Shown: positions 44,264 through 52,560, counted from the first letter of the stretch. The stretch: 64,000 nucleotides of DNA from Pseudosulfitobacter pseudonitzschiae (GCF_002222635.1 NZ_CP022415.1:930001-994000), one strand, 5' to 3'. Notes: generated from the sequence alone by a model not told the origin. A program made the numbers and translations.

Positions 44264-45447
44264 TGGTGCTGCGCAAAGAGATGTTCGATCTGCCCCAAGG
44301 TGTCTTGTACCTTGACGGTAACTCGTTGGGGCCGTTGCCAAAAGCTGCACAAGCGCGGGTGTCTGGCATGATTGCCGACGAATGGGGCCAGATGCTGATC
44401 CGTGGCTGGAACGATGCCGGATGGATGGCACAGCCCGCACGGATCGGCGACAAGGTTGGCCGCCTGATCGGTGCGCCCGAAGGGTCGGTTGTGATGGGCG
44501 ACACGCTGTCGATCAAGGTCTATCAGGCGGTTGCCTCGGCCCTGAAAATGCGGCCCGGCCGCAAGGTTATTCTGAGTGATACCGGCAACTTCCCCACTGA
44601 TCTTTATATGGTGCAGGGGCTGATCAACACGCTGGATCAGGGGTTCGAATTGAAAACCGTTGCCCCCGAAGATGTGGGGGATGCCATCGACGACCAGATT
44701 GCCGCCGTGATGCTGACCGAAGTGGATTACCGCACGGGTCGCAAGCACGACATGAAGGCGATTACCGAGATTGCCCATGCCAACGGTGCGGTGATGATCT
44801 GGGATCTGGCCCATTCCACCGGTGCCGTGCCTGTCGATCTGGCGGCCAGCAATTGCGAAATGGCGGTGGGTTGCACGTATAAATACCTTAACGGCGGGCC
44901 CGGCGCACCTGCGTTCATCTATGTGCGGCCCGATCTGGCCGGTGATGTTCAGCCCGCGCTGGCCGGATGGCTGGGCCACGATGCGCCGTTTGATTTTGAC
45001 CCCGATTACCGCCCCGCTGGCGGGATCGAGCGGATGCGCGTGGGCACGCCGCCGATCATCCAGCTGGCCGCGCTTGAGGCCGCGATGGAGGTCTGGGAGG
45101 GCGTCGACATGGCCGATGTGCGCAAGGCCTCTGTCGCCTTGCAAGAGGTTTTCATCAGGGAAGTCGAGGCGCGCGTGCCCGCCCTGACGCTGGCCAGCCC
45201 GCGCGATGCGGCGCAGCGTGGCAGTCAGGTCTCGTTCAAGTTCGAACAAGGGTATGCCGCGATGCAGGCTCTGATCGCACGCGGGGTGATCGGTGATTTC
45301 CGTGCGCCCGACATCATGCGTTTTGGTTTTACGCCGCTTTACATCGACGAGGCCGACGTGATGGCCGCTGTGGAACATATCGAGACAGTGATGCGTGACA
45401 AATTGTGGGATGATCCGCAATATCGGACTCGCAGCAGGGTGACCTGA
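44263..45447 (+). CDS. kynU: Kynureninase
   Basis: 394 residues from ATG 44263, with AGAGGAGAG upstream. PLP enzyme: LYLDGNSLGPLPKAAQ at the N terminus, SDTGNFPTDLYM, MIWDLAHSTGAVPVDL and the PLP-binding Lys207 in GCTYKYLNGGPGAPAF. It cleaves L-kynurenine to anthranilate and alanine. Its start overlaps the TDO stop. No formamidase lies between the two enzymes, which is the usual partner in kynBAU operons. Confidence 0.95.
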   Translation: MVLRKEMFDLPQGVLYLDGNSLGPLPKAAQARVSGMIADEWGQMLIRGWNDAGWMAQPARIGDKVGRLIGAPEGSVVMGDTLSIKVYQAVASALKMRPGRKVILSDTGNFPTDLYMVQGLINTLDQGFELKTVAPEDVGDAIDDQIAAVMLTEVDYRTGRKHDMKAITEIAHANGAVMIWDLAHSTGAVPVDLAASNCEMAVGCTYKYLNGGPGAPAFIYVRPDLAGDVQPALAGWLGHDAPFDFDPDYRPAGGIERMRVGTPPIIQLAALEAAMEVWEGVDMADVRKASVALQEVFIREVEARVPALTLASPRDAAQRGSQVSFKFEQGYAAMQALIARGVIGDFRAPDIMRFGFTPLYIDEADVMAAVEHIETVMRDKLWDDPQYRTRSRVT

Positions 45448-45518
45448 AGATGGGACACCCTGCGACAAACGACAATAAAAGGGGCGCAATGACCCCATCA
45501 CCAAGGGAGAAGACAAAC

Positions 45519-46661
45519 ATGAAGATGAAATCACTGGTAGCAGCAGCCTGCATGGCGCTGGCAGGCACGGCGGCACAGGCCGACGGGCACGGCGGCAAGG
45601 TCAAGGTTGGCATGATCACCACGCTTTCGGGCGGCGGTGCCGGACTGGGCATCGACGTGCGCGACGGCTTTATGCTGGCGGCCAAGGGCAACGACATGCT
45701 CGAACTGATCATCGAAGACGACCAGCAAAAGCCCGATATCGCGGTGCAACTGGTCGATAAAATGATCCAGTCTGAAAATGTCGACGTTCTGACCGGCATC
45801 ATCTGGTCAAACCTTGCGATGGCCGTGGTTCCGTCGGCGACGGCGCAGGGCAAATTCTACCTGTCGCCCAATGCCGGTCCATCGGCGCTGGCAGGCAAGG
45901 GCTGTAGCCCGCTCTATTTCAACGTCGCATGGCAGAACGACGCCTTCTACGAGGCGAGTGGGCTTTGGGCCAACGACAACGGGATCAGCAAGGTGTTCCT
46001 GATGGCACCCAACTATCCGGCGGGCATCGACGGCATGACGGGCTTTAAGCGCACCTTCAAAGGCGAGGTCGTGAACGAGGTTTACACCAAGCTCGGCCAG
46101 ACCGATTACGCTGCCGAAATTGCGCAGATCCGCGCGTCTGACGCCGATACGGTCTATTTTTTCCTGCCGGGTGGCATGGGCATCTCGTTCATGAAGCAAT
46201 GGGCGGGTTCGGGTGTGGACAAGGCCGTGATGGGCCCTGCCTTCAGTTTTGATCAGGGCATTTTGGGCGCGATTGGCGAGGCCGCATTGGGCGTCAAGAA
46301 CACTTCGCATTGGTCCAAGGATCTGGATGTTCCGGGCAACGCCGAATTTGTGCAGGCGTTTCAGGACGAATACGGTCGTCTGCCGTCGCTTTATGCGGCT
46401 CAAGGCTATGACACCGCGCTTTTGCTGATGTCGGCAATGGGCAAAGCAGATGTGAACGACGCCGAGGCGTTTCAGGCCGCGCTGGAAGAGGCTGATTTCC
46501 AGTCGGTGCGCGGCAAGTTCTCGTTTGCGGAAAATCACCACCCGATCCACGACATCTATATGCGCGAAGTGGTCAAGGAGGGTGACGTCGTGACCAACAA
46601 GATCATCGGCGTTGCCGCGACCGATCACACAGATGTCTACGGTGCTGACTGCAAGATGTAA
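45519..46661 (+). CDS. ABC substrate-binding protein, branched-chain/aromatic (HAAT) type
   Basis: 380 residues from ATG 45519 with AAGGGAGAAG upstream. The signal peptide MKMKSLVAAACMALAGTAAQ ends near AQA. The mature domain KVKVGMITTLSGGGAGLGID and the type I periplasmic-binding fold (LIIEDDQQKPDIAVQLVDKM, NYPAGIDGMTGFKRTFKGEV) resemble LivK-like receptors for aromatic acids. It is 71 bp after kynU and begins the transporter part of the catabolic run. The ligand is probably tryptophan, kynurenine or anthranilate; context only. Confidence 0.9.
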   Translation: MKMKSLVAAACMALAGTAAQADGHGGKVKVGMITTLSGGGAGLGIDVRDGFMLAAKGNDMLELIIEDDQQKPDIAVQLVDKMIQSENVDVLTGIIWSNLAMAVVPSATAQGKFYLSPNAGPSALAGKGCSPLYFNVAWQNDAFYEASGLWANDNGISKVFLMAPNYPAGIDGMTGFKRTFKGEVVNEVYTKLGQTDYAAEIAQIRASDADTVYFFLPGGMGISFMKQWAGSGVDKAVMGPAFSFDQGILGAIGEAALGVKNTSHWSKDLDVPGNAEFVQAFQDEYGRLPSLYAAQGYDTALLLMSAMGKADVNDAEAFQAALEEADFQSVRGKFSFAENHHPIHDIYMREVVKEGDVVTNKIIGVAATDHTDVYGADCKM

Positions 46662-46668
46662 GATCAAT

Positions 46669-46695
46669 GGCTCTGGCAGGTCCGCTGCCAGAGCC
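46669..46695 (+). other. Perfect 11-bp intercistronic hairpin between receptor and permease genes
   Basis: Arms GGCTCTGGCAG (46669-46679) and CTGCCAGAGCC (46685-46695) with a 5-nt loop, directly after the binding-protein stop and without a U-tract. The same design occurs in the smo operon, where it also separates the receptor from the permeases. It probably tunes relative expression. Confidence 0.7.
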
Positions 46696-46758
46696 CGTTC
46701 CTGAAGCATAATAAATTTCAAAGGCTTGTCGCTGCGTCGCGCAGGGCAGGGTTGGCAG

Positions 46759-47676
46759 ATGACACCATTGTTGTTGATCGAACAGGTGCTGAACGGGCTG
46801 CAATCGGGGATTATGTTGTTCCTGATGGCCGCCGGTTTGACGCTGATTTTCGGGGTTATGGGGCTGATCAATCTCGCCCACGGCTCGCTTTATATGATCG
46901 GTGCCTTTGCGGCAGCGGCTGTGGCGGGCTGGACCGGATCGTTCGTGCTGGCCTTGGGGGCGGCGCTGGCTGCGGCGGCCGCGGCGGGCTGTGTGATCGA
47001 AATGGTTGTGATCCGCAGGCTGTATGACCGTGACCATCTGGATCAGGTTCTTGCGACCTTTGCGCTGATCCTGATCTTTTCCGAAGGCACGCGGTGGCTG
47101 TTCGGATCATTTCCGCTGTATCTGGATGTGCCTGCGGCGCTGTCCGGTCCGGTGACTTTGCCCGGTGGCATCCTTTATCCGTCCTATCGTTTGCTGATCA
47201 TCGTGATCGGGCTGCTGATCGCCGTGGGGCTGTTCCAGCTGATCGCGCGCACGCGGATCGGCATCCAGATCCGCGCGGGTGAAAGTGACCGCGAGATGAT
47301 CGGCGCCTTGGGCGTGGACATCAGCCGTCTTTATACCATCGTGTTCGCGCTGGGTGCGGCGCTGGCCGGACTGGCGGGCGCATTGGTGGGCGCGATCCAG
47401 TCGGTGCAGGTCGGCATGGGCGAGCCTGTGTTGATCCTTGCATTCGTGGTCATCGTGATCGGTGGCATCGGCTCGATCAAGGGCGCGCTGGTCGGCGCCC
47501 TTTTGGTGGGGATGACCGACACGCTGGGCGGCGTGCTGTTGCCGTTGCTGTTTGGTCTGTTCATGGACCCGTCGAGTGCGACAACCATCGGGTCGGCGCT
47601 GGCGTCGATGTCGATCTATATCCTGATGGCGCTGGTTCTGCTGTTCCGGCCCACCGGCCTGTACGGAGGGGCGTAA
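46759..47676 (+). CDS. livH: LivH-type ABC permease
   Basis: 305 residues from ATG 46759. Hydrophobic protein with about eight membrane segments. Family blocks: LLIEQVLNGLQSGIMLFLMA, AAGLTLIFGVMGLINLAHGS and IRAGESDREMIGALGVDIS; ALAGLAGALVGAIQSVQVGM is also typical. Branched-chain amino-acid (HAAT) importer permease, working with LivM. Located 97 bp after the receptor gene. Confidence 0.92.
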   Translation: MTPLLLIEQVLNGLQSGIMLFLMAAGLTLIFGVMGLINLAHGSLYMIGAFAAAAVAGWTGSFVLALGAALAAAAAAGCVIEMVVIRRLYDRDHLDQVLATFALILIFSEGTRWLFGSFPLYLDVPAALSGPVTLPGGILYPSYRLLIIVIGLLIAVGLFQLIARTRIGIQIRAGESDREMIGALGVDISRLYTIVFALGAALAGLAGALVGAIQSVQVGMGEPVLILAFVVIVIGGIGSIKGALVGALLVGMTDTLGGVLLPLLFGLFMDPSSATTIGSALASMSIYILMALVLLFRPTGLYGGA

Positions 47677-47677
47677 G

Positions 47678-48661
47678 ATGCGGCGCGAAACGATACTGAA
47701 TACACTGCTTTATCTGGCGATGCCCGTGGCCGCCGGTCTGGCCTTTGCGCTGGACGAGCCGTTTCTGATCACCCTCATCACCCGTGCGGCGATCTTTGCG
47801 CTGGCGGCTGTGGGGTTGAACCTTGCCTTGGGCTTGGGCGGTCTTGTCAGCCTTGGACATGCGGCGTTCTTTGGTATTGGCGGATATGCGATGGGTATTC
47901 TTGCGCATCATGCGCAGACCTTTACGCCGATCATGGACACATGGTTCGTGCTTGAGGGCACCAAGTCGATGCCGGTGATCTGGCTGGTGGCGATTGTCAG
48001 CTCTGCACTGGCGGCTTTGGCAATCGGGGCGCTGTCGCTGCGCACCTCGGGCGTCTATTTCATCATGATCACGCTCGCCTTCGGGCAGATGTTCTATTAC
48101 TTCGCGATCTCGTGGCCTGCCTATGGCGGTGAGGACGGCCTCAGCATCTATGTGCGCAATGATTTTCCGGGGCTGAACACGCTGGACCCGATGCAGTTCT
48201 TTGCGCTGGTTTTTGCGATCCTGTCGGCGGTGCTGTGGTGGATGGGCCGTCTGGCCCGCGCGCCCTTTGGTCTTGCGCTGAGTGCGGCCCGCCAGAACGC
48301 CGAGCGGGTCGAGACCGTGGGCCTTGGGCCGTTCCGGTTGCGGCTGGTGGCCTTCGTGATTTCGGGCGCTGTAACCGGGCTGGCGGGGGCGCTGTTTGCC
48401 GACCTTAACCGCTTTGTCAGCCCGACAATGTTCAGCTGGCAGATGTCGGGCGAATTTATCGTGTTTATTGTGCTGGGCGGTGTGGGCCGTCTGTTCGGGC
48501 CGGTGGCGGGGGCCATGCTGTTTGTGCTGCTGGAACACCTGCTGTCGCCGGTGTCGGATTTCTGGCTGATCTATGTGGGTGTGATCCTGTTGCTGGTGGT
48601 TTTGTTCGCACGCGGCGGTCTGATCGGGTCACTGGCCGGACGGGAGGTGGCTCATGACTGA
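47678..48661 (+). CDS. livM: LivM-type ABC permease
   Basis: 327 residues. About nine membrane segments, with AAVGLNLALGLGGLVSLGHA and AAFFGIGGYAMG near the N terminus, SLRTSGVYFIMITLAFGQMF, and LVAFVISGAVTGLAGALFAD at the C-terminal half, all LivM hallmarks. A CGGAGG lies 7 bp upstream; it is 1 bp after livH and overlaps livG by 8 bp. Confidence 0.92.
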   Translation: MRRETILNTLLYLAMPVAAGLAFALDEPFLITLITRAAIFALAAVGLNLALGLGGLVSLGHAAFFGIGGYAMGILAHHAQTFTPIMDTWFVLEGTKSMPVIWLVAIVSSALAALAIGALSLRTSGVYFIMITLAFGQMFYYFAISWPAYGGEDGLSIYVRNDFPGLNTLDPMQFFALVFAILSAVLWWMGRLARAPFGLALSAARQNAERVETVGLGPFRLRLVAFVISGAVTGLAGALFADLNRFVSPTMFSWQMSGEFIVFIVLGGVGRLFGPVAGAMLFVLLEHLLSPVSDFWLIYVGVILLLVVLFARGGLIGSLAGREVAHD

Positions 48662-49409
48662 ACCGCTGTTGCATGTGGACGGGCTGCACAAAGCCTTTGG
48701 GGCGTTGCAGGCCACGGACGGGGTGTCACTGACGCTGCGCGCGGGCGAAATTCACGCGCTGATCGGGCCGAACGGGGCCGGTAAATCAACGCTGATCAAA
48801 CAGATCGCGGGTGGGCTGGCCCCCGACGCGGGGCGCGTGTGGTTTGAAGGGCGCGATGTCACCGCGCTGAGCACTCAGGCGCGCGCGCGGGCCGGGCTGG
48901 GGCGCACGTTCCAGATATCGTCGCTGGCGATGGAGGCGACGGTGCTGCAAAATGCCGTACTAGGCGCGATGGGCCGGGCCGGATCGGTCTGGCGCTTCCT
49001 GCGTCCGGTGATGCGCGATGCGGAACTGGTGGAGCAGGCGCAGGCGGCATTGGCGCGGGTCGGCCTGACGGATCACGCCAGCACCCGCACGGCGGAACTC
49101 AGCCACGGCCAGCGGCGGTTGCTTGAGGTGGCTGTTGCCCTGACGTTGAAACCGCACGCCTTTGTCATGGACGAACCGATGGCGGGCCTTGGCGCGTCGG
49201 GGTCCAAGCGGATGACCACCTTCCTTGACGGGCTGCGCCGCGAGGCACCGATCCTGCTGGTCGAACACGACATGGACGCGGTCTTTGCGCTGGCCGACCG
49301 GATCAGCGTGCTGGTCTACGGCAAGATCATCGCCACCGGCACAGCCGACGAAATTCGCGCCGACCCGCAGGTGCGCACCGCCTATCTGGGCGAGGAGGAC
49401 GCGGCATGA
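48654..49409 (+). CDS. livG: LivG-type ABC ATPase
   Basis: 251 residues. Walker A GPNGAGKSTLIKQIAGG, signature LSHGQRRLLEVAVAL, Walker B AFVMDEPMAGLGASG, H-loop LVEHDMDAVF. The LSHGQ variant signature and the DMDAVFALADRISVL stretch are typical of LivG. It overlaps livM (8 bp) and livF (4 bp). Confidence 0.92.
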   Translation: MTEPLLHVDGLHKAFGALQATDGVSLTLRAGEIHALIGPNGAGKSTLIKQIAGGLAPDAGRVWFEGRDVTALSTQARARAGLGRTFQISSLAMEATVLQNAVLGAMGRAGSVWRFLRPVMRDAELVEQAQAALARVGLTDHASTRTAELSHGQRRLLEVAVALTLKPHAFVMDEPMAGLGASGSKRMTTFLDGLRREAPILLVEHDMDAVFALADRISVLVYGKIIATGTADEIRADPQVRTAYLGEEDAA

Positions 49410-50095
49410 GCTTGTTGAAACTGGAACAGGTTCAGGCGTCCTACGGCCCGTCGCAGGCGCTGTTCGGTGTTGATCTGGAAGTGGCCGAGGGCGAGGTGGT
49501 CGCCCTGATGGGCCGCAACGGTATGGGTAAATCGTCGACCATCAAGGTGATCAGCCGCCTGTTAAAGCATAAATCCGGCAGCGTGATACTGGACGGACGC
49601 GACATTGGTGGTTTGCCACCGCACAAAGCGGCGCAGGCTGGTCTGGGGCTCGTGCCCGAGGGGCGGCGGTGTTTTCGCAACCTGACAGTGCGCGAAAACC
49701 TGATTGCGGCAGCGCGGTCCGGGCATTGGGACATGGCGCGGGTCACTGCGTTGTTCCCGCGGCTACAAGAGCGGCAAGAGCAGCTTTCGGCGTCGCTGTC
49801 GGGAGGCGAGCAACAGATGCTGGCCATTGGCCGCGCGCTGATGACCAACCCGCGCCTGCTGATGCTGGACGAGGCCACCGAAGGTCTGGCCCCCGTGGTG
49901 CGTCAGGAAATCTGGGCTGCGGTGCGCACGCTGAAATCCGAAACCGGGCTGGCGCTGTTGGTGGTTGACAAATCGCTGGCCGAACTGCGCCAGATCGCGG
50001 ACCGCGCCGTTATTCTGGAACGCGGCACATCGGTGTGGCGTGGCGATATGGCGGCGCTGGATCGCGATATTGCAGATAAATTCTTGGGCGTCTGA
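49406..50095 (+). CDS. livF: LivF-type ABC ATPase
   Basis: 229 residues. Walker A GRNGMGKSSTIKVISRL, GLGLVPEGRRCFRNLTVREN (LivF-type Q-loop region), signature LSGGEQQMLAIGRALM, Walker B LLMLDEATEGLAP. Overlaps livG by 4 bp and completes the five-component importer. Confidence 0.92.
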   Translation: MSLLKLEQVQASYGPSQALFGVDLEVAEGEVVALMGRNGMGKSSTIKVISRLLKHKSGSVILDGRDIGGLPPHKAAQAGLGLVPEGRRCFRNLTVRENLIAAARSGHWDMARVTALFPRLQERQEQLSASLSGGEQQMLAIGRALMTNPRLLMLDEATEGLAPVVRQEIWAAVRTLKSETGLALLVVDKSLAELRQIADRAVILERGTSVWRGDMAALDRDIADKFLGV

Positions 50096-50119
50096 CGTCC
50101 CCGTAACAGGAGGTGGCTT

Positions 50120-50515
50120 ATGGCCCATCGTATTATTCAACCCGACGGCTGGAAACCCGCCAGGGGCTACGCCAACGGAGTTCTGACCAAATCCGGCACG
50201 CTTTATGTGGGCGGGCAGATCGGCTGGACTGCCGATCAGGTGTTCGAAGTGCATGATTTTATCGGCCAGATGCGTCAGGCTCTGTCCAATATCCGCACTG
50301 TGGTCGAGGCGGCGGGGGGCACCTGCGCCGACATCGTGCGGCTGACGTGGTATGTCACCGACAAGGCCGACTATCTGGCGCATCAGGCCGAGGTTGGCGC
50401 CGCCTATCGCGACGTGTTGGGCCGCAACTTTCCGGCGATGACAATGGTCGTGATCGACGCATTGGTCGAGGACGAAGCCCTGTTGGAAATCGAAGCTACC
50501 GCCGAGATCGGGTAA
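50120..50515 (+). CDS. ridA: RidA family enamine/imine deaminase in the anthraniloyl-CoA operon
   Basis: 131 residues. RidA/YjgF fold with GYANGVLTKSGTLYVGGQIG, FVEVHDFIGQMRQALSNIRT-like helix (here FEVHDFIGQMRQALSNIRTV), VRLTWYVTDKADY and NFPAMTMVVIDALVEDEALL, the last containing the Glu of the binding site. An AGGAGG ribosome-binding site precedes it, 25 bp after livF. Canonical RidA has an Arg in the C-terminal half (the R105 position); here the segment reads NFPAMTMVVIDAL, so Arg is not seen there and the subgroup may differ. A role hydrolysing the enamine of the dearomatised intermediate is inference. It overlaps znuB by 20 bp, tail to tail. Confidence 0.85.
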   Translation: MAHRIIQPDGWKPARGYANGVLTKSGTLYVGGQIGWTADQVFEVHDFIGQMRQALSNIRTVVEAAGGTCADIVRLTWYVTDKADYLAHQAEVGAAYRDVLGRNFPAMTMVVIDALVEDEALLEIEATAEIG

Positions 50516-51293
50516 GGCTGCGCAGCACCGATGTCAGCACAAAGGCACCTGCTGCCACGCTGACGATGCTGGGACCGGTGGGGGTATCCCATTGGAACGA
50601 CGCGGCCAAACCACCCAATGCGGCCAGTGCGCCGATGGCAGCGGCGATCGCGGCCATCGCCTCGGGTGTGCGGGCCAGCGGGCGTGATGCGGCCGCCGGA
50701 ATGATCAGCAGCGCGGCAATCAGCAGTGCGCCGACCACTTTGATCGCACAGGCCACAGTGATGGCCAGCGTCAGGGTCAGAACCAGCTGTTCGCGGCGCG
50801 GGTTGATGCCGCTGGCCTGTGCCAGATCGGGGTTCAGCGTCGCCGACAACAGCGCCGTCCAGCGCCAGACCAGCATGGCGATGACCAAGGCCGCTCCGCC
50901 CCAGATCAGTGCCAGATCGCCTTTGGTCACAGCCAGAATATCGCCAAAAAGATAGGCCATCAGGTCCACACGCACCCCGTGCAACAGGGACACCGCCACC
51001 AGCCCCAGCGCCAGTGCTGCATGTGCCATCACACCCAGCAGCGTGTCTTCGGCCAGACCGCGACCCGACAGGGTGCTGACAGCCAGTGCCATCAGCAGCG
51101 CAACCACCAGAACACCCAGCAAGACCGGCCCCTGAAAGGTCAGCGCCAGCGCCACGCCCAGCAGGGCGGCATGGGACGTCGCATCGCCGAAATAGGCCAT
51201 GCGCCGCCAGACAACAAAACACCCCAAAGGGGCAGCGGCCAGTGCGACACCGATGCCGGCAAGAGCGGCGCGCAGGGCGAAATCATCGAGCAT
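50496..51293 (-). CDS. znuB: High-affinity zinc ABC permease ZnuB
   Basis: 265 residues from ATG 51293, about eight membrane helices. LAAAPLGCFVVWRRMAYFGD, ATSHAALLGVALAL and VDLMAYLFGDILAVTKGDLA are the usual blocks of the ZnuB/MntB family. ATG overlaps the znuC 3' end by 11 bp. Its stop lies within the convergent ridA gene (20-bp overlap). Imports Zn(II) together with ZnuA and ZnuC. Confidence 0.92.
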   Translation of the reverse strand: MLDDFALRAALAGIGVALAAAPLGCFVVWRRMAYFGDATSHAALLGVALALTFQGPVLLGVLVVALLMALAVSTLSGRGLAEDTLLGVMAHAALALGLVAVSLLHGVRVDLMAYLFGDILAVTKGDLALIWGGAALVIAMLVWRWTALLSATLNPDLAQASGINPRREQLVLTLTLAITVACAIKVVGALLIAALLIIPAAASRPLARTPEAMAAIAAAIGALAALGGLAASFQWDTPTGPSIVSVAAGAFVLTSVLRSLTRSRR

Positions 51294-52038
51294 GGGAGTG
51301 GCCTTTGTGATCGTGGTCGTGATCATGCGCATGATCGTGGTTATGTTCGTGCCGGTACAGCGCCAGCGCGCCTTGGGTGCCAGAGCCGAACAGCGCGCGG
51401 TATTCGGGGGCGTCGCGCACCACGTCGGGGGTTCCTTCGCAGCAGATATGGCCGTTGACGCACAGAACCCGATCCGAGGCCGCCATAACCACATGCAAAT
51501 CATGGCTGACCATCAGCACAGCACAGCCCAATTCGGCCCGAACCTCTTCGATCTGGCGGTAAAAAGCGGCCGATCCGGGCTGGTCGAGACCTTGGGTCGC
51601 TTCGTCAAGGATCAGCAAATTGGGCCGCATCAACAATGCGCGGGCCAGCAACACGCGCTGGAACTGGCCGCCCGACAGCTCGGACATCTGCGCGCGGCCC
51701 AGATCGGGCAGCCCCGCATGGCGCAGCGCCTCTGCCAGGGCCTGCGGTTTACTGCGGCGGGGCAGGTTCATGAACCGCTGCACCGTCAGGGGCAGTGTCG
51801 GGTCGATGTGCAGGCTTTGCGGGACATAGCCGATGGACAGGTCGGGCGTGCGGGCGATGCTGCCGGACACTGGTTTCAGGGCGCCGATCAACCCCTTGAG
51901 AAGCGTAGACTTTCCCGAGCCATTGGGGCCGACAATGGTGACAATCTCGCCTGCGTTAATGTAAAAGTCCACGTCGCGTAGCACCGGGGCGCCGCCCTGC
52001 GCCAGCGTCATGGCCTTGGTCTGGATCAGCGGGTTCAT
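51283..52038 (-). CDS. znuC: Zinc ABC ATPase ZnuC with histidine-rich C terminus
   Basis: 251 residues. Walker A GPNGSGKSTLLKGLIGA, signature LSGGQFQRVLLARALL, Walker B LLILDEATQGLDQPG, H-loop MVSHDLHVVMAASDR. The last 20 or so residues are strongly His/Asp-rich (YRHEHNHDHAHDHDHDHKGH), a probable metal-binding or sensing tail. It overlaps zur by 4 bp and znuB by 11 bp. Confidence 0.92.
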   Translation of the reverse strand: MNPLIQTKAMTLAQGGAPVLRDVDFYINAGEIVTIVGPNGSGKSTLLKGLIGALKPVSGSIARTPDLSIGYVPQSLHIDPTLPLTVQRFMNLPRRSKPQALAEALRHAGLPDLGRAQMSELSGGQFQRVLLARALLMRPNLLILDEATQGLDQPGSAAFYRQIEEVRAELGCAVLMVSHDLHVVMAASDRVLCVNGHICCEGTPDVVRDAPEYRALFGSGTQGALALYRHEHNHDHAHDHDHDHKGHSHAR

Positions 52039-52514
52039 ACAGTGCTGCCCTGACAACTGGGGCACAGGCCTTCTGCTTCGATGACGGTGCGTTCGATCTT
52101 GAATCCTGTGTCGCGTGCAGCGTCGCCCAGACGGCCACGTGCCATTTCGGTGTCTGCCTCGGCCACGGACTTGCAGGCGCGACAGATCAAAAAGGCGGGC
52201 GCGTGCTCGGACCCCAGATGGGCGCAGGCGACATAGGCATTCAGACGCTCGATCTTGTGGGCGAAGCCTGCAGAGGTCAGAAAATCAAGCGCACGGTAGG
52301 CGACGGGGGGTTGCGACCCCAGCCCGTCGTCGGCCAGAAGGCTGAGCAGGTCATAGGCCCCGAGTGCGCGGTGTTCGCGCAGCAGGATTTCCAATGCGCG
52401 GCGGCGCACCGGCGTCAGTTTCAGCTTGTGATCGGCGCAATGGCGCTCGGCTGCTGCGATCGAGGCGTCGATGCAGGCGGCGTGATCATGGCGGTGAAAG
52501 CCGATGGCAGGCAT
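52035..52514 (-). CDS. zur: Zinc uptake regulator Zur (Fur family)
   Basis: 159 residues. The winged helix is LTPVRRRALEILLREHRALG with PVAYRALDFLTSAGFAHKIE. The dimer domain has the structural zinc Cys pairs: CRACK and CPSC near the C terminus, and CAHLGSEHAPAFLIC. It represses zinc uptake genes when zinc is sufficient. It is the first gene of zur-znuCB and is divergent from znuA with a palindrome between. Confidence 0.9.
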   Translation of the reverse strand: MPAIGFHRHDHAACIDASIAAAERHCADHKLKLTPVRRRALEILLREHRALGAYDLLSLLADDGLGSQPPVAYRALDFLTSAGFAHKIERLNAYVACAHLGSEHAPAFLICRACKSVAEADTEMARGRLGDAARDTGFKIERTVIEAEGLCPSCQGSTV

Positions 52515-52545
52515 GTGAAAGCTCTCCGTGTTTTGTGGGTTGATA

Positions 52546-52560
52546 TGTTATAGCATAACA
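52546..52560. promoter_or_regulatory. Zur box between zur and znuA
   Basis: TGTTAT-agc-ATAACA is a perfect palindrome with a 3-bp centre inside GATATGTTATAGCATAACA. It closely resembles the alphaproteobacterial Zur consensus (GATATGTTATAACATATC, from memory). It lies 31 bp from zur and 38 bp from znuA, placed to control both promoters. Confidence 0.8.
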
